55,733 nt of DNA from Flavobacteriaceae bacterium (GCA_018608625.1 JABAZC010000069.1:1-55733), one strand, 5' to 3'. Shown: positions 35,406 through 46,311, numbered from the stretch's first letter. A program made the numbers and translations. Notes: a model not told the origin generated them from the letters alone.

Positions 35406-38018
35406 TTATTCAATGTATGATTTTGATTTATCTAAGGCTTCCCGAAGACCCGCTGGGTTTTTTCCGCCAGCAGTGGCATAAAATGGTTGGCCACCTCCAC
35501 CGCCTCGAATGTAACGCCCTAACTCACCAACAATTGTTGCAGCATTGAGTGCTTTAGAGGCTACCAATTGTTTAGAAACATAACAAGATAATAACGCTTT
35601 CCCATTTTGCTCCGTTCCAAATAATAATACAGAGTTCTCAAACTGCTCTCCTAATTCAAAAGATAAATCTTTAATGCCTGAGGCATCTAAGTCTACCATT
35701 TTAGCTAAAAAATGAACCCCGTTTACAAGGGTCACTTCTTGTTTTAAATCCCCTTTCATCGACACAGCTTTGTCTTTCAAAAGAGACTCTATTTGTTTTT
35801 TAAGTTTTGAATTTTCAGATTTTAGATCTGAGATAGACTTTACTGGATCAATGGAATTATTAAGTGCTAATTTTACTAGTTCAAAACTTGCATTATTTTT
35901 AGCATAATATTCTTTTGCCGAATCATTTGTTATGGCTTCAATACGGCGGATTCCCGATGCAACGGCTCCTTCAGATTTAATTTTAAAATGCCAAATATCA
36001 GCGGTGTTTTTTACGTGAGTTCCACCACATAACTCAATAGAATTACCAAAACGAATGGTTCGTACTACATCGCCATATTTTTCACCAAAAAGAGCAATCG
36101 CTCCGTCTGAAACTGCTTGCTCCATAGGCACTGATCGCTTTTCTTCTAAGTTTAATTTCCCTTCAATTCGGGCGTTTACAAAACGTTCTACCTCTTTTAA
36201 CTCTTCACTTGTTATCTTGGAAAAGTGAGAGAAATCAAATCGCAAGTATTTTGAGTGAACCGCTGAGCCTTTTTGCTCAACATGAGTCCCTAAAACTTCT
36301 CGTAATGCTTGGTGAAGTAAGTGGGTTGCAGTATGGTTACATTCCGTACGAAATCTTTGACTCGAGTCCACGACTGCAGTAAATGTGTCTGTCAAATTAG
36401 CAGGCAAATTTTCTACTACGTGAATGGCTATATTGGTTTCTTTCTTTGTGTCTAAAACATAAATGACATCACCGTTCGCAGATTCCAAATAGCCCTTATC
36501 TCCAACTTGTCCTCCACTTTCAGAATAAAAGGGAGTCAGATTAAATACGAGTTGGTATTGAGCACCTTCTTTTGCAGAAGTAACTTTTCTATACTTAGCG
36601 ATTTTTACAGATGTTTTCAAAATGTCATACCCAACAAACTCTTGCTCAGCATCGTCAAACAATACGGTCCAATCTTCTGTAGAAACTTCGCTAGCGGCGC
36701 GAGAACGTTTTTTCTGTTTTTGAAGCTCAGCTTCAAAAGCATCCGTATCTAGGGTCATTTCTTTTTCGCTGAGGATCAAAGCCGTTAAATCAACTGGAAA
36801 CCCATACGTATCGTACAGTTCAAATGCTTTGTCTCCAGAAACATTAGAGCCTTTAGTTGTATTAATAATACGGTCTAATAAAACCAACCCTTGATCGAGA
36901 GTTCTTAAAAAAGAAGCTTCTTCTTCTTTAAGAACGTTCTGGATTAATTGTTTTTGAGCTAATAGTTCTGGGAAAAAAGTTCCCATTTGCTTTGTTAAAA
37001 CGTTAACGAGTCGATACATGAATGGCTCTTTGAGATCCAAAAACGTAAAACCATATCGAACCGCACGCCTTAGTATGCGTCGAATCACGTAGCCCGCGCC
37101 AGTGTTGCTTGGCAATTGGCCGTCAGCAATTGAAAAAGCGACAGCGCGTACGTGATCAGAAATCACACGAATCGCTATGTCTTGCTTTAATTGTTTTCCG
37201 TAGCTAAGTCCTGATATGGCCTCAATTTCTCTGATAATAGGGGTAAATACATCCGTGTCATAATTTGATGTAACATCTTGAAGCACCATACATAAACGCT
37301 CAAAGCCCATGCCTGTATCAATATGTTTTTGAGGCAAATCTTCTAAGCTTCCATTGGCTTTACGGTTGTATTCCATAAAAACAAGGTTCCATATTTCGAT
37401 AACTTGTGGATGGTCTTTATTAATTAATTCATGTCCAGAAACTTTAAATTTTTCTTTTTTGGATCGAATATCTACATGTATTTCACTACAAGGTCCGCAA
37501 GGTCCTTGTTCACCCATTTCCCAGAAATTATCTACCTTATTCCCTTTGAGAATCCGATCCTCAGGTATTAATTGTTTCCAAATATCATAGGCTTCAGAAT
37601 CCATTGGTGTCCCATCTTCTTTACAACCTTCAAATACGGTCACGTAGAGAATGTCCTTATCTATTTTATAGATCTTTATCAACAACTCCCAGGCCCACTC
37701 TATTGCATCTTTTTTAAAGTAATCTCCAAAACTCCAGTTCCCTAGCATTTCAAAAAAGGTATGGTGATAGGTGTCGTAACCTACTTCTTCCAAGTCGTTA
37801 TGCTTTCCTGAAACTCTTAAGCATTTTTGAGTGTCTGTAATTCGATTGTTTGAAGGCGTTCCATGCCCAAGAAAGAACTCTTTAAATGGCGCCATCCCAG
37901 AATTAACAAACATTAATGAAGGGTCGTCTTTTAAAACCATCGGAGAAGAGGGTAAAACTTGGTGTTTTTTTGTTTCAAAAAAGGCTAAAAATTGAGATCT
38001 AATGTCTTGAGATTTCAT
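35406..38018 (-). CDS. alaS: Alanyl-tRNA synthetase
   Basis: This 870-residue enzyme charges tRNA-Ala. The class II catalytic domain begins [20 protein letters not shown], and motif 2 lies at [20 protein letters not shown]. The editing domain has the zinc ligands [11 protein letters not shown] and CGGTHVKNT (HxxxH ... CxxxH pattern). A C-Ala domain ends with [16 protein letters not shown]. The length is full. It heads the run alaS-GSCFA-echA-like-ilvE and is divergent from the M23 peptidase gene. Confidence 0.97.
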   Translation of the reverse strand: MKSQDIRSQFLAFFETKKHQVLPSSPMVLKDDPSLMFVNSGMAPFKEFFLGHGTPSNNRITDTQKCLRVSGKHNDLEEVGYDTYHHTFFEMLGNWSFGDYFKKDAIEWAWELLIKIYKIDKDILYVTVFEGCKEDGTPMDSEAYDIWKQLIPEDRILKGNKVDNFWEMGEQGPCGPCSEIHVDIRSKKEKFKVSGHELINKDHPQVIEIWNLVFMEYNRKANGSLEDLPQKHIDTGMGFERLCMVLQDVTSNYDTDVFTPIIREIEAISGLSYGKQLKQDIAIRVISDHVRAVAFSIADGQLPSNTGAGYVIRRILRRAVRYGFTFLDLKEPFMYRLVNVLTKQMGTFFPELLAQKQLIQNVLKEEEASFLRTLDQGLVLLDRIINTTKGSNVSGDKAFELYDTYGFPVDLTALILSEKEMTLDTDAFEAELQKQKKRSRAASEVSTEDWTVLFDDAEQEFVGYDILKTSVKIAKYRKVTSAKEGAQYQLVFNLTPFYSESGGQVGDKGYLESANGDVIYVLDTKKETNIAIHVVENLPANLTDTFTAVVDSSQRFRTECNHTATHLLHQALREVLGTHVEQKGSAVHSKYLRFDFSHFSKITSEELKEVERFVNARIEGKLNLEEKRSVPMEQAVSDGAIALFGEKYGDVVRTIRFGNSIELCGGTHVKNTADIWHFKIKSEGAVASGIRRIEAITNDSAKEYYAKNNASFELVKLALNNSIDPVKSISDLKSENSKLKKQIESLLKDKAVSMKGDLKQEVTLVNGVHFLAKMVDLDASGIKDLSFELGEQFENSVLLFGTEQNGKALLSCYVSKQLVASKALNAATIVGELGRYIRGGGGGQPFYATAGGKNPAGLREALDKSKSYIE

Positions 38019-38071
38019 GCGAAAATGTTAAGCTTAGTATAATAAATCGTTCTTTAATTAGAAACAATTTA

Positions 38072-38079
38072 TATATTTG
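38072..38079 (+). promoter_or_regulatory. Putative M23 peptidase promoter -7 box (TATATTTG)
   Basis: A consensus TAnnTTTG lies in the alaS/M23 intergenic space, 66 nt before the M23 start codon. No clear -33 TTG is seen. The same region would hold the alaS promoter on the other strand (TATTTTTG, 38124-38131, minus). Confidence 0.4.
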
Positions 38080-38145
38080 TTTAAAAGCCAGTCTTTGTAA
38101 CCAAAAGGCTAACCAATATTTAACAAAAATAGAACTTTTTAGGCA

Positions 38146-39117
38146 ATGTCTAATGTAAAATATTATTACGATTCCGAAACACTGACGTATCGCCCCATAA
38201 AGAGGGATACTAAGAGACATGCTAAAAATACTTTTGTGTTTTTATTTGCTGCAGCAATGTTTGGTTTTATAACTATTTTAATTGCTGAACAATATTTTGA
38301 ATCCCCGAGAGAAAAAGTATTAAATCGAGAACTACAAAACCTTGATCTTCAATACAATCTGCTCACTAAAAAAATGTCGGAAGCGGAAGCGGTATTAACA
38401 AATGTTGAAAATCGTGACAATGGAATTTACCGTCTTTATTTCGAGGCCAATCCTATACCAGAAGAACAACGAAAACAAGGCTTTGGAGGAGTTAACCGTT
38501 ACAAAAAGTATGAAGGTTTTAATAACTCTGAACTAATCATCAGTGCGAATAAGCGAATAGATATACTCCAAAAGCGAATCATTATTCAGTCAAAATCGCT
38601 GGATGAAATTACAGCACTCGCTAAGGATAAAGAAAAATTTTTAGCCAGAATCCCCGCCATACAGCCAATAAAAAATGAAGACTTAACGCGAATGGCGTCT
38701 GGATATGGATACCGAAGCGATCCCTTTACAAAGGTTCGTAAGTTTCATTATGGGATGGATTTTACAGCTCCAAGAGGCACCCCTATTTACGCTTCAGGTG
38801 ATGGCGTTGTTAAGCGAGCTGACGGTCGTGCTTCTGGGTATGGGAAACACATTAGAATTGACCATGGCTATGGCTATGTAAGCTTGTACGCACACCTGTA
38901 CAAGTACAATGTCAGAAGAGGTCAAAAGGTGAAACGTGGCGACCTTATTGGCTATGTAGGCAGCACTGGTCGTTCTCAAGCACCTCACCTTCACTATGAA
39001 GTTTCCATCAATAAAAAAAGAATTAATCCTGTGAACTTTTACTATGGCAACTTAAGCTCCGAAGAATTTAATAGACTTTTGAGTATTGCTTCTATAGAAA
39101 ACCAATCTTTAGACTAA
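38146..39117 (+). CDS. M23-family murein endopeptidase (LytM domain)
   Basis: The 323-residue protein has one membrane anchor (about residues 30-48, FVFLFAAAMFGFITILIA), then a coiled coil (about 55-90), and a LytM zinc domain in the last 140 residues. The zinc ligands are visible as HYGMDF and the closing HLHYEV motif (HxH). Such enzymes open peptidoglycan cross-links during growth or activate amidases. The ATG of merR overlaps its stop codon (TAATG), so the two genes are translationally coupled. Confidence 0.92.
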   Translation: MSNVKYYYDSETLTYRPIKRDTKRHAKNTFVFLFAAAMFGFITILIAEQYFESPREKVLNRELQNLDLQYNLLTKKMSEAEAVLTNVENRDNGIYRLYFEANPIPEEQRKQGFGGVNRYKKYEGFNNSELIISANKRIDILQKRIIIQSKSLDEITALAKDKEKFLARIPAIQPIKNEDLTRMASGYGYRSDPFTKVRKFHYGMDFTAPRGTPIYASGDGVVKRADGRASGYGKHIRIDHGYGYVSLYAHLYKYNVRRGQKVKRGDLIGYVGSTGRSQAPHLHYEVSINKKRINPVNFYYGNLSSEEFNRLLSIASIENQSLD

Positions 39118-39446
39118 TGCATCTAGACCTTCCAGAAAAACGATATTATAGGATTGGAGAGATTGCTAAAGCTTTTGATGTCAATGCTTCACTAATACGT
39201 TTTTGGGACAAAGAGTTTGAGGCTCTTAAACCAAAAAAAAATGCCAAGGGCAATCGTCGTTTTACTCCTGAAGATGTTCAGAACTTAAAACTTATATACA
39301 ACCTTGTTAAAGAACGAGGCTACACACTAGAAGGAGCTAAAACTTACTTGAAAGAACAAAATCAAAAGTCATTAAATGATTTTGACATTATCACAAAATT
39401 AGAACGCGTCAAAAACGAATTGATTAAAATAAAAAATCAACTCTAG
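39117..39446 (+). CDS. MerR-family transcriptional regulator, short form
   Basis: This 109-residue protein has a winged-helix MerR DNA-binding domain at the N-terminus (YYRIGEIAKAFDVNASLIRFWDKEF) followed by a coiled-coil dimerisation helix. There is no ligand or metal-binding domain and no Cys, so it cannot be a metal sensor of the classic kind. The ATG overlaps the stop of the M23 gene by one base. Target genes are not evident; control of the adjacent peptidase is only a guess. Confidence 0.9.
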   Translation: MHLDLPEKRYYRIGEIAKAFDVNASLIRFWDKEFEALKPKKNAKGNRRFTPEDVQNLKLIYNLVKERGYTLEGAKTYLKEQNQKSLNDFDIITKLERVKNELIKIKNQL

Positions 39447-39485
39447 CTAAAGAATCTAAACTGATTTGAAACTCGCTTTAGAGTT

Positions 39486-40790
39486 CTATTTTTTACGCAT
39501 ATATATTGTAATCGGCACACCTTTAAAGTCGTACAATGCTCTCAACTTATTTTCTAAGAAACGTTTGTAAGGCTCCTTAACATATTGCGGTAAATTACAA
39601 AAGAATGCAAACTGAGGCTGCGGAGTTGGTAGCTGCATAATGTATTTTATTTTTACAAACTTCCCTTTAAGGGCTGGAGGAGGATAATTTTCAATGATTG
39701 GCAATAAATCATCGTTCAATACACTTGTTTTAATGCGCTTTGCTCGGTTATTATAAACCTCTACTGCCGTTTCCATAGCTTTAAAAATACGCTGCTTAGA
39801 GAGCGCTGATATAAAAACAATAGGCACATCTGTGAAAGGCTCAATTTGTTGACGAATATGGGTCTCAAATGCTTTGGTTGTTTTTGTGTCTTTTTCAATC
39901 AAATCCCACTTATTAACCAAAATTACTACCCCTTTATGGTTTCGCTGTGCAAGCCAGAAAATATTTTGAACTTGTCCGTCAAATCCTCGTTGCGCATCAC
40001 AAACAACCAAACATACATCCGCATGTTCAATGGCACGGACTGAGCGCATCACAGAATAAAATTCTAAGTCTTCCTTCACCTTTGCTTTGCGACGAATACC
40101 AGCAGTATCAACAAGATTAAATTCAAAACCAAATCGGTTGTATTTAGTATCTATAGAATCTCGAGTAGTCCCAGCAATATCAGTAACGATATAACGATCT
40201 TCCCCAATTAATGCATTAATAAATGATGATTTACCAGCATTTGGACGACCTACTACCGCAAATCGAGGCAGAGTAACCGCTTCTACTTCTTCCACATCTG
40301 GTAATGATTTTACTAAAGCATCTAATAAATCTCCTGTACCACTACCATTGATACTCGCAATCGTATAATATTCTCCCAAACCCAAAGCATAAAACTCAAC
40401 AGCATCTTGCTCTCGCATCGCGTTGTCAACTTTATTAATAACTAGAAAAACAGGCTTGTTAACTTTTCTTAAAAGCTTGGAAACATCTTCATCCATGCCA
40501 GTTACCCCCGACTCTACATCAACCATAAAAATGATGGCATCTGCTTCTTCAATGGCTAACTCGACTTGTTTGTCAATTTCAGATTCAAAAACATCATCAC
40601 TACCAAGTACATAACCACCAGTATCAATTAATGAAAATTCTTTTCCATTCCAATCACTTTTACCGTAGTGACGGTCACGGGTCACTCCACTCACAGCGTC
40701 AACAATGGCTTCTCGCCTTTGAATCAACCGATTAAAAAACGTGGATTTACCCACGTTTGGACGTCCTACTATCGCTACAATATTGCTCAT
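39486..40790 (-). CDS. der: Ribosome biogenesis GTPase Der (EngA)
   Basis: A 434-residue GTPase with two tandem G domains, needed for 50S assembly. The first P-loop is GRPNVGKST at the N-terminus and the second GRPNAGKSS near residue 182. The other motifs include [17 protein letters not shown] and NKWD, and the C-terminal KH-like domain ends PITIYMRKK. The promoter at 40810-40817 has the same CAGC extension as rpsL and prs. It is followed by era at 128 nt upstream on the same strand. Confidence 0.96.
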   Translation of the reverse strand: MSNIVAIVGRPNVGKSTFFNRLIQRREAIVDAVSGVTRDRHYGKSDWNGKEFSLIDTGGYVLGSDDVFESEIDKQVELAIEEADAIIFMVDVESGVTGMDEDVSKLLRKVNKPVFLVINKVDNAMREQDAVEFYALGLGEYYTIASINGSGTGDLLDALVKSLPDVEEVEAVTLPRFAVVGRPNAGKSSFINALIGEDRYIVTDIAGTTRDSIDTKYNRFGFEFNLVDTAGIRRKAKVKEDLEFYSVMRSVRAIEHADVCLVVCDAQRGFDGQVQNIFWLAQRNHKGVVILVNKWDLIEKDTKTTKAFETHIRQQIEPFTDVPIVFISALSKQRIFKAMETAVEVYNNRAKRIKTSVLNDDLLPIIENYPPPALKGKFVKIKYIMQLPTPQPQFAFFCNLPQYVKEPYKRFLENKLRALYDFKGVPITIYMRKK

Positions 40791-40809
40791 ATGCTTTTGA
40801 AAATTGCTG

Positions 40810-40817
40810 CAAAAATA
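40810..40817 (-). promoter_or_regulatory. der promoter -7 box (TATTTTTG followed by CAGC)
   Basis: On the minus strand TATTTTTGCAGC lies about 20 nt before the der start. It repeats the extended pattern seen at rpsL (3732), prs (55553) and position 33. The -33 element is weak. Confidence 0.6.
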
Positions 40818-40918
40818 GGAAATATCCTTTTGCTAAGCTCTTTTTTGTGTAAGTTTAAAAAATATATACTCTTAAACTCATTTAACTGCACAAGTCCTAG
40901 AAGAAAAACAAAGTTGTT

Positions 40919-41800
40919 CTAAGAATTATTATAACCAAAACGCTTGAGTTGATTTTGGTTTGAACGCCAATTTTTGTTGACTTTTACATACAGTTCTAAG
41001 TGGACTTGCTTTCCAAAAAATTTCTCTAAATCTTTTCGTGCTTCAACCCCAACTCGTTTTAATGCACTTCCCTTATGTCCAATAACTATCCCTTTTTGAG
41101 TTTCACGCTCCACCATAATTACAGAACGCATGCGAATAATTTCTTCTTCTTCAAAAAATTCTTCAGTCAATACCTCAACAGCGTAAGGAATTTCTTTTTT
41201 GTAATGAATTAATATTTTTTCGCGAATACACTCATTTACAAAAAATCGTTCAGGCTTATCTGTCAACTGATCTTTTGGGTAATAGGCCGGAGATTCTGGA
41301 AGTAACTCAATAATTCGGTCTAAAACATTTTTCACATTAAAACCTTCAAGTGCAGAAATAGGGAAAAACTCGGCATTAGGCACGTTTTGCTGCCACAAGG
41401 CTGCTTGGGCCTCCAACTGCTCTTGGTTAGAGGTGTCAATTTTGTTCAACAACATTAATACCGGAGCTTTAGATGATTTTATTTTCTCAAAAAAGGCTTC
41501 ATCTTTTAGCTCCTTTTCGCCAATCTCAACCATATAGATTAAAATATCAGCATCATCAAAAGCAGACTTAACAAAATCCATCATAGAACTTTGCAGTTCA
41601 TAAGCGGGCTTTATAATTCCAGGTGTATCCGATAAAATGACTTGAAAATCATCTCCGTTCACGATTCCAAGAATACGGTGCCGTGTAGTTTGCGCTTTGG
41701 AAGTGATAATAGAAAGCTTTTCGCCCATAAAGGCATTCATCAGCGTAGACTTTCCTACATTTGGATTTCCAATGATATTAACAAAACCTGCTTTGTGCAT
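40919..41800 (-). CDS. era: GTPase Era
   Basis: This 293-residue GTPase binds the 3' end of 16S rRNA and helps mature the 30S subunit. The G domain has GNPNVGKSTLMNAF, DTPGI and NKID. The C-terminal KH domain holds VIGHKGSALKRVGVEARKDLE. It lies downstream of fbp but has its own promoter at 41817-41824. Era, Der and Obg, three ribosome-assembly GTPases, all occur within this window. Confidence 0.96.
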   Translation of the reverse strand: MHKAGFVNIIGNPNVGKSTLMNAFMGEKLSIITSKAQTTRHRILGIVNGDDFQVILSDTPGIIKPAYELQSSMMDFVKSAFDDADILIYMVEIGEKELKDEAFFEKIKSSKAPVLMLLNKIDTSNQEQLEAQAALWQQNVPNAEFFPISALEGFNVKNVLDRIIELLPESPAYYPKDQLTDKPERFFVNECIREKILIHYKKEIPYAVEVLTEEFFEEEEIIRMRSVIMVERETQKGIVIGHKGSALKRVGVEARKDLEKFFGKQVHLELYVKVNKNWRSNQNQLKRFGYNNS

Positions 41801-41816
41801 TCAATTTAAATTTAGA

Positions 41817-41824
41817 CAAAGTTA
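41817..41824 (-). promoter_or_regulatory. era promoter -7 box (TAACTTTG)
   Basis: A consensus TAnnTTTG on the minus strand lies 16 nt before the era ATG, in the 59-nt gap after fbp. The predicted leader is about 10 nt. Confidence 0.5.
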
Positions 41825-41859
41825 CAACCTTCCTTTTAGACTAGCTAAAATTTAAATAC

Positions 41860-42873
41860 TTAAGAACTTTGTGTGGCACGCACAAAACTTTCAGCTTTCT
41901 CAACCATGGACATACTGCCACAGACAAAAGGTACTCGCTGATGCAGTTCAGTTGGAATAATATCCATAATTCGGGAGCTACCATCGCTTGCTTTACCAGA
42001 CGCTTGCTCTGCTAAAAATGCCATGGGATTGCATTCGTATAACAATCTTAATTTACCCTGTGGGTTTTTGGTACTTGTAGGGTATAGATAAATACCACCC
42101 TTTATCATATTTCGATGAAAATCAGAAACTAAAGACCCTATATAGCGCGAAGTATATGGCCGATTATTTTCTTCCATTTGACAGTATTTGATGTAGTTTT
42201 TTATGCCTTGTGGAAAGTGGATATAATTTCCTTCATTGACCGAATAAATAGTTCCCTCATTTGGGAATTTGATTTGAGGGTGCGATAAGTAAAAGGTACC
42301 TATTGCAGGGTTTAGTGTAAACCCATTTACACCATCACCAGTGGTATATACGAGCATAGTTGAAGTCCCATATATAATATAACCTGCCGCCACTTGTTCG
42401 TTTCCTTTTTGTAAAAAATCCTGGAGTTTCACAGGAGTTCCTACCGGAGTTACCCTTCTGTAGATTGAAAATATAGTTCCTACAGAAACATTAACATCAA
42501 TATTAGAAGATCCATCCAAAGGGTCCATCAGAACCACATATTTATTTTGATGCTTATTATCAGAACTGTTAATTGAAATAAAATCATCTTCTTCTTCACT
42601 TGCAATCCCACAGACTATATTTCGATTGACTAGAGTTTGAATAAACTTTTCATTGGCATAAACGTCTAGTTTTTGCTGGTCCTCTCCTTGGACATTAGTG
42701 TCTCCAAATGATCCTAAAACATCTACCAACCCTGCTTTATTAACTTCATAATTAACCACTTTCGCAGCTAACCTAATGGAATTAATCAATCTGGATAATT
42801 CGCCTGAACTGTATTTAAAAGAAGATTGATTTTCTATGATAAATTCGCCAAGCGTTTGATGTTTATGAGACAT
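41860..42873 (-). CDS. fbp: Class I fructose-1,6-bisphosphatase
   Basis: This 337-residue gluconeogenic enzyme removes the 1-phosphate of fructose-1,6-bisphosphate. The metal-binding motif [10 protein letters not shown] is present near residue 115. The ATP/AMP allosteric region resembles the class I type (GEFIIENQ at the N-terminus; a conserved [12 protein letters not shown] near 285). The -7 box at 42891 fits its start. It is divergent from the GNAT gene. Confidence 0.96.
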   Translation of the reverse strand: MSHKHQTLGEFIIENQSSFKYSSGELSRLINSIRLAAKVVNYEVNKAGLVDVLGSFGDTNVQGEDQQKLDVYANEKFIQTLVNRNIVCGIASEEEDDFISINSSDNKHQNKYVVLMDPLDGSSNIDVNVSVGTIFSIYRRVTPVGTPVKLQDFLQKGNEQVAAGYIIYGTSTMLVYTTGDGVNGFTLNPAIGTFYLSHPQIKFPNEGTIYSVNEGNYIHFPQGIKNYIKYCQMEENNRPYTSRYIGSLVSDFHRNMIKGGIYLYPTSTKNPQGKLRLLYECNPMAFLAEQASGKASDGSSRIMDIIPTELHQRVPFVCGSMSMVEKAESFVRATQSS

Positions 42874-42890
42874 GTGAATAGATGTTTATA

Positions 42891-42919
42891 CAAATATCTT
42901 AATTTTTAGACAACTACAA
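42891..42919 (-). promoter_or_regulatory. fbp promoter (TTG-N18-GATATTTG)
   Basis: On the minus strand TTG (42917-42919), 18 nt and GATATTTG, one mismatch from the consensus, lie 17 nt before the fbp ATG. Confidence 0.5.
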
Positions 42920-42964
42920 CGTTTTCGTAACTGTTTTATTAGGGAAAATTAAAAGGCTTTTGAG

Positions 42965-42972
42965 TATCTTTG
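42965..42972 (+). promoter_or_regulatory. GNAT-lysC promoter -7 box (TATCTTTG)
   Basis: A perfect TAnnTTTG box lies 19 nt before the GNAT ATG. The -33 element is not clear. Confidence 0.5.
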
Positions 42973-42991
42973 ATTTACCTAACAAAAACAA

Positions 42992-43474
42992 ATGAATTAT
43001 CATGTCCGTGTAGCTACAACTGAAGATATGGATCAGGTATTAAACCTTATTAACGAACTCGCAGTGTTTGAGAAAGAACCAAATGCAGTTGAGGTCACGG
43101 AAGCGGACTTGAAAAAGAAAGGGTTTGGTGATAGTAAAGAATTTGATTGTTTTGTGGCTGAAGTAGATCAAAAAGTGATTGGAATTGCCTTGGTATACAC
43201 CCGTTTTTCCACGTGGAAAGGTACTGTCTTACACCTAGAAGACTTGATTGTCTCGGAAAAGATGCGTGGATATGGAGTGGGCTCTTCCTTATTAGATCAA
43301 GTGATTTTATATGGAGCTGAACTAGGAGTTAAGCGTATATGTTGGGAAGTAATTGACTGGAATACTACAGCCATTGAATTTTACGAACTAAAGGGTGCAC
43401 TGGTCATGAGAGACTGGCATGTTGTTCAACTAGACGCACAAGGAATTAAGAACTATATCTCAAAAATAAACTGA
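42992..43474 (+). CDS. GNAT-family N-acetyltransferase
   Basis: The 160-residue protein has the acetyl-CoA binding signature EKMRGYGVGSSLL (motif A, about residues 90-102) and the preceding strand VLHLEDLIV. It belongs to the small diamine/amino-acid type acetyltransferase group, but the acceptor is not readable. Its TGA overlaps the ATG of the aspartate kinase gene by one base, so the two are coupled, and a substrate from lysine or threonine metabolism would fit. Confidence 0.88.
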   Translation: MNYHVRVATTEDMDQVLNLINELAVFEKEPNAVEVTEADLKKKGFGDSKEFDCFVAEVDQKVIGIALVYTRFSTWKGTVLHLEDLIVSEKMRGYGVGSSLLDQVILYGAELGVKRICWEVIDWNTTAIEFYELKGALVMRDWHVVQLDAQGIKNYISKIN

Positions 43475-44724
43475 TGCAAATTTTTAAATTTGGTGGAGCC
43501 TCCGTAAAAGATGCTGAAGGCGTAAGAAACCTAGTAAATGTTTTAAAATCTGTTGGCTACAAAAACACACTTATCATTGTATCTGCAATGGGGAAAACTA
43601 CCAATGCTATGGAAAAAGTGGTGTCAAACTATTTCGACGCTAAACACGAACTGAACAGTTCAGTACAAGAAGTGAAGAAATATCATAACCATATTCTTCT
43701 TGACTTATTTGACAATGAAACACATGATGTCTTTGAAAACATAGACAGCTTATTTCAGGAACTTTTACGGTTTTTTGATCACAATAAGTCACCTGACTAC
43801 AATTTCGTTTATGACCAAGTAATTGCGTTTGGAGAGCTCATATCTACTAGCATTATTAGTCATTATCTGAACTCTATTGGATTAACAAACTCCTGGCTAG
43901 ATGTAAGAAACTACATAAAAACAGATGATTATTACAGAAGTGCAAAAGTAAATTGGAATCAAACTCAGGAATTAATCTCTAAAAAAGTAGATACCTCAAA
44001 GTTAAATATTACTCAAGGATTTATTGGAAGTAACTCCAATAATTTCACAACTACCCTCGGTAGGGAAGGAAGTGATTATACTGCTGCGATTTTTGCATTC
44101 TGTTTGAATGCTAAATCTGTCACCATTTGGAAAGATGTTCCTGGAGTACTCAATGCAGACCCTCGTTATTTTGAAAATGCCGAGTTACTAAACCAGATTT
44201 CTTACACAGAGGCTATAGAGTTATCCTATTATGGAGCATCTGTCATCCACCCAAAAACGCTTCAACCCCTACAACGCAAAGAAATCCCCTTACTGGTTAA
44301 GTCTTTTTTAAATCCAGAAAACGAAGGATCTATCGTTGGGAAAGACCTTGAATTAACCCCAAAAATACCTTGTTACATATTAAAGCAGAATCAAACTTTA
44401 ATTTCAGTTTCATCTTTAGATTTTTCTTATATCGTAGAAGACAACATCCGCCATATTTTTGGATTACTTCATGATTATAAAATGAAAGTCAGCATGATTC
44501 AAAATTCAGCCATTAGTTTTTCTGTCTGTATTGAAGATAATTACAATAATTTAGAGCGTTTACTGTTACATTTAAAAGCTAAGTATAAAGTAAAATCACA
44601 TGAAGGTGTAAAACTTTACACCGTGCGACATTACAATGAAGCTTCTGTAACGGAAATAGAAAATGGAAAAGAGATTCTTTTGAAGCAGATTACACCTGAA
44701 ATAATGCAACTTATAACAATCTAG
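43474..44724 (+). CDS. Aspartate kinase (monofunctional)
   Basis: The 416-residue enzyme phosphorylates aspartate, the first step towards Lys, Thr and Met. The N-terminal motif KFGGASVKDAEGVRN and the segment TTLGREGSDYTAAIFA are diagnostic. The C-terminal 110 residues form ACT-like regulation (ISVSSLDFSYIVEDNIRHIF, VSMIQNSAISFSV). It is not fused to homoserine dehydrogenase. Whether it is Lys- or Thr-inhibited cannot be told from the sequence. The 115 nt after its stop hold no gene I can identify. Confidence 0.93.
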   Translation: MQIFKFGGASVKDAEGVRNLVNVLKSVGYKNTLIIVSAMGKTTNAMEKVVSNYFDAKHELNSSVQEVKKYHNHILLDLFDNETHDVFENIDSLFQELLRFFDHNKSPDYNFVYDQVIAFGELISTSIISHYLNSIGLTNSWLDVRNYIKTDDYYRSAKVNWNQTQELISKKVDTSKLNITQGFIGSNSNNFTTTLGREGSDYTAAIFAFCLNAKSVTIWKDVPGVLNADPRYFENAELLNQISYTEAIELSYYGASVIHPKTLQPLQRKEIPLLVKSFLNPENEGSIVGKDLELTPKIPCYILKQNQTLISVSSLDFSYIVEDNIRHIFGLLHDYKMKVSMIQNSAISFSVCIEDNYNNLERLLLHLKAKYKVKSHEGVKLYTVRHYNEASVTEIENGKEILLKQITPEIMQLITI

Positions 44725-44839
44725 AATAAAGAGCTAATGTTAGAGCTGTAGCGTTGGCTTAACAGATGGTTAGATACGCCCAAATGGAAGATATTCAGGC
44801 AGTACCAAAACGTAAGTTTAGACATTCGGCAAACAGTTA

Positions 44840-45256
44840 CTAAAACGTCTGGTCTACAAACGCTTTCATAAAATCTTTAATTTCAGTACGTGCTTTTAAG
44901 AATGCTGCATGTGTTTCCTTCTTTGTACCGATAAATCTAGACGGGTCATAAAAATTATGGTGCAGACGGACTGCATTAGGGCTTGCGATGAATGGACAGT
45001 TTTCTTTGGCGTGATCACAAACAGTAATTATAAAATCAAAATCAATGGCCGCATAGTCATCTATACGGTTAGACGTATAATTAGTGATGTCAATACCATC
45101 TTCTTTCATAATGGCTGCAGCTCCTGGGTTAATGCCGTGCGTTTCAATACCCGCACTGTAAATGGTTGCAAAATTAGTTGCTAATTGATTTAAATACCCA
45201 TGTGCCATTTGGCTTCGACATGAGTTTCCTGTACATAAAACGAGTATGTTTTTCAT
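44840..45256 (-). CDS. arsC: Arsenate reductase, LMW protein tyrosine phosphatase-like ArsC
   Basis: The 138-residue protein has the P-loop CTGNSCRS at residues 8-15 with the nucleophile Cys8. It also has the redox pair Cys80 and Cys87 (TVCDHAKENCPF), as in thioredoxin-coupled ArsC of the Staphylococcus type. These cysteines make arsenate reductase more likely than a plain tyrosine phosphatase. No arsenite efflux pump, arsR or arsM lies beside it, so it stands alone in this window. Confidence 0.85.
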   Translation of the reverse strand: MKNILVLCTGNSCRSQMAHGYLNQLATNFATIYSAGIETHGINPGAAAIMKEDGIDITNYTSNRIDDYAAIDFDFIITVCDHAKENCPFIASPNAVRLHHNFYDPSRFIGTKKETHAAFLKARTEIKDFMKAFVDQTF

Positions 45257-45374
45257 GGTAATTATTATTCCTTAAACTGGAGTAGGCTTCTTGTAAACTT
45301 AACAACGTAAAAATCCGATACAAGTGTACTTTATTTAATTACTAAGCGAGTTACTAAATTGTTAAGTATTTTTT

Positions 45375-46310
45375 TTAATGAAATTGGAACTTGATCTTAT
45401 CAACAATCGTTTGTGCTAGTTTTCGATGACTTTCAATAGTCCAACCAGCTATATGTGGAGAAAAAATCACATTATCAGCTTTAAGCAAGCTACTGAACGC
45501 TAGTGGTGTTTTATTTGAAAAAATAGTCTCAAAAGAGGATTTTTCATACTCCATAACATCCAAAGCTGCACCTCGAATTTTTTTCGATTCTAAAGCCTTG
45601 ACCAGGTCACTTGTGACCACGCAGTTGCCACGAGCCGTATTTAACAACCAAAAAGGGTGTTTAAAAGAGGATATAAAGTCAGTATTTACCATATTAATAG
45701 TGGCAGCAGTTTGCGGCACATGCAAACTCAAAATATGAGCCTTTTCTTGAAGCACTTCAAGTGGCACTTGCCTCGAATTTTCATCGCCCACATTTGCTTT
45801 GATATCATAGCATAATACGTCTACATCAAAGCCTTGTAACTTTTTAGAAAACGCTTTACCCATATGACCATATCCTATAATTCCGATTGTTTTTCCATCT
45901 AGTTCATTACCGCGATTGGATTCACGTTGCCAAATACCATTCCTTACTTCACGATCTGAAATAGTTAGCTTATTAAACAGCGAGAGTAACATGCCTAAGG
46001 CATGTTCTCCGACTGCGTTCTGATTGCCTTCGGGTGCGGATATGAGATGAACTCCCATAGCGTATGCATAGTCGGTATCAATATTCTCTAGTCCTGCGCC
46101 AACGCGACCAATAAATTTAAGCTGTGTTGCTTTGTCTAAAAACCCAGCATCTATACGAAAACGACTGCGAATAATAAGACCCTCGTACAAATGAATCTTA
46201 GCTTCTACCGCTTTTTTAGAGCTATTATAATCTTCATGATTAGTATGTCCTAAATCAGTTAGATGTTCTATAAGTAAAGGGTGATTGCTATCAAGATGTA
46301 AAATCTTCAT
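45375..46310 (-). CDS. D-isomer-specific 2-hydroxyacid dehydrogenase
   Basis: This 311-residue NAD-dependent enzyme has the Rossmann motif IGYGHMGKAFSKKL near residue 146. The catalytic Arg lies in LLNTARGNCVV, the Glu in ALDVMEYEKSS and the His in NVIFSPHIAGWT. It resembles phosphoglycerate dehydrogenase in general form but lacks the ACT domain, so the substrate is open. It sits 1 nt after mgtE on the same strand. Confidence 0.88.
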   Translation of the reverse strand: MKILHLDSNHPLLIEHLTDLGHTNHEDYNSSKKAVEAKIHLYEGLIIRSRFRIDAGFLDKATQLKFIGRVGAGLENIDTDYAYAMGVHLISAPEGNQNAVGEHALGMLLSLFNKLTISDREVRNGIWQRESNRGNELDGKTIGIIGYGHMGKAFSKKLQGFDVDVLCYDIKANVGDENSRQVPLEVLQEKAHILSLHVPQTAATINMVNTDFISSFKHPFWLLNTARGNCVVTSDLVKALESKKIRGAALDVMEYEKSSFETIFSNKTPLAFSSLLKADNVIFSPHIAGWTIESHRKLAQTIVDKIKFQFH

Positions 46311-46311
46311 C

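Noticed and set aside
44725-44839. Possible second gene relic after the aspartate kinase
   Set aside because: All three plus-strand frames give only short fragments with stops, and none resembles a family I know.
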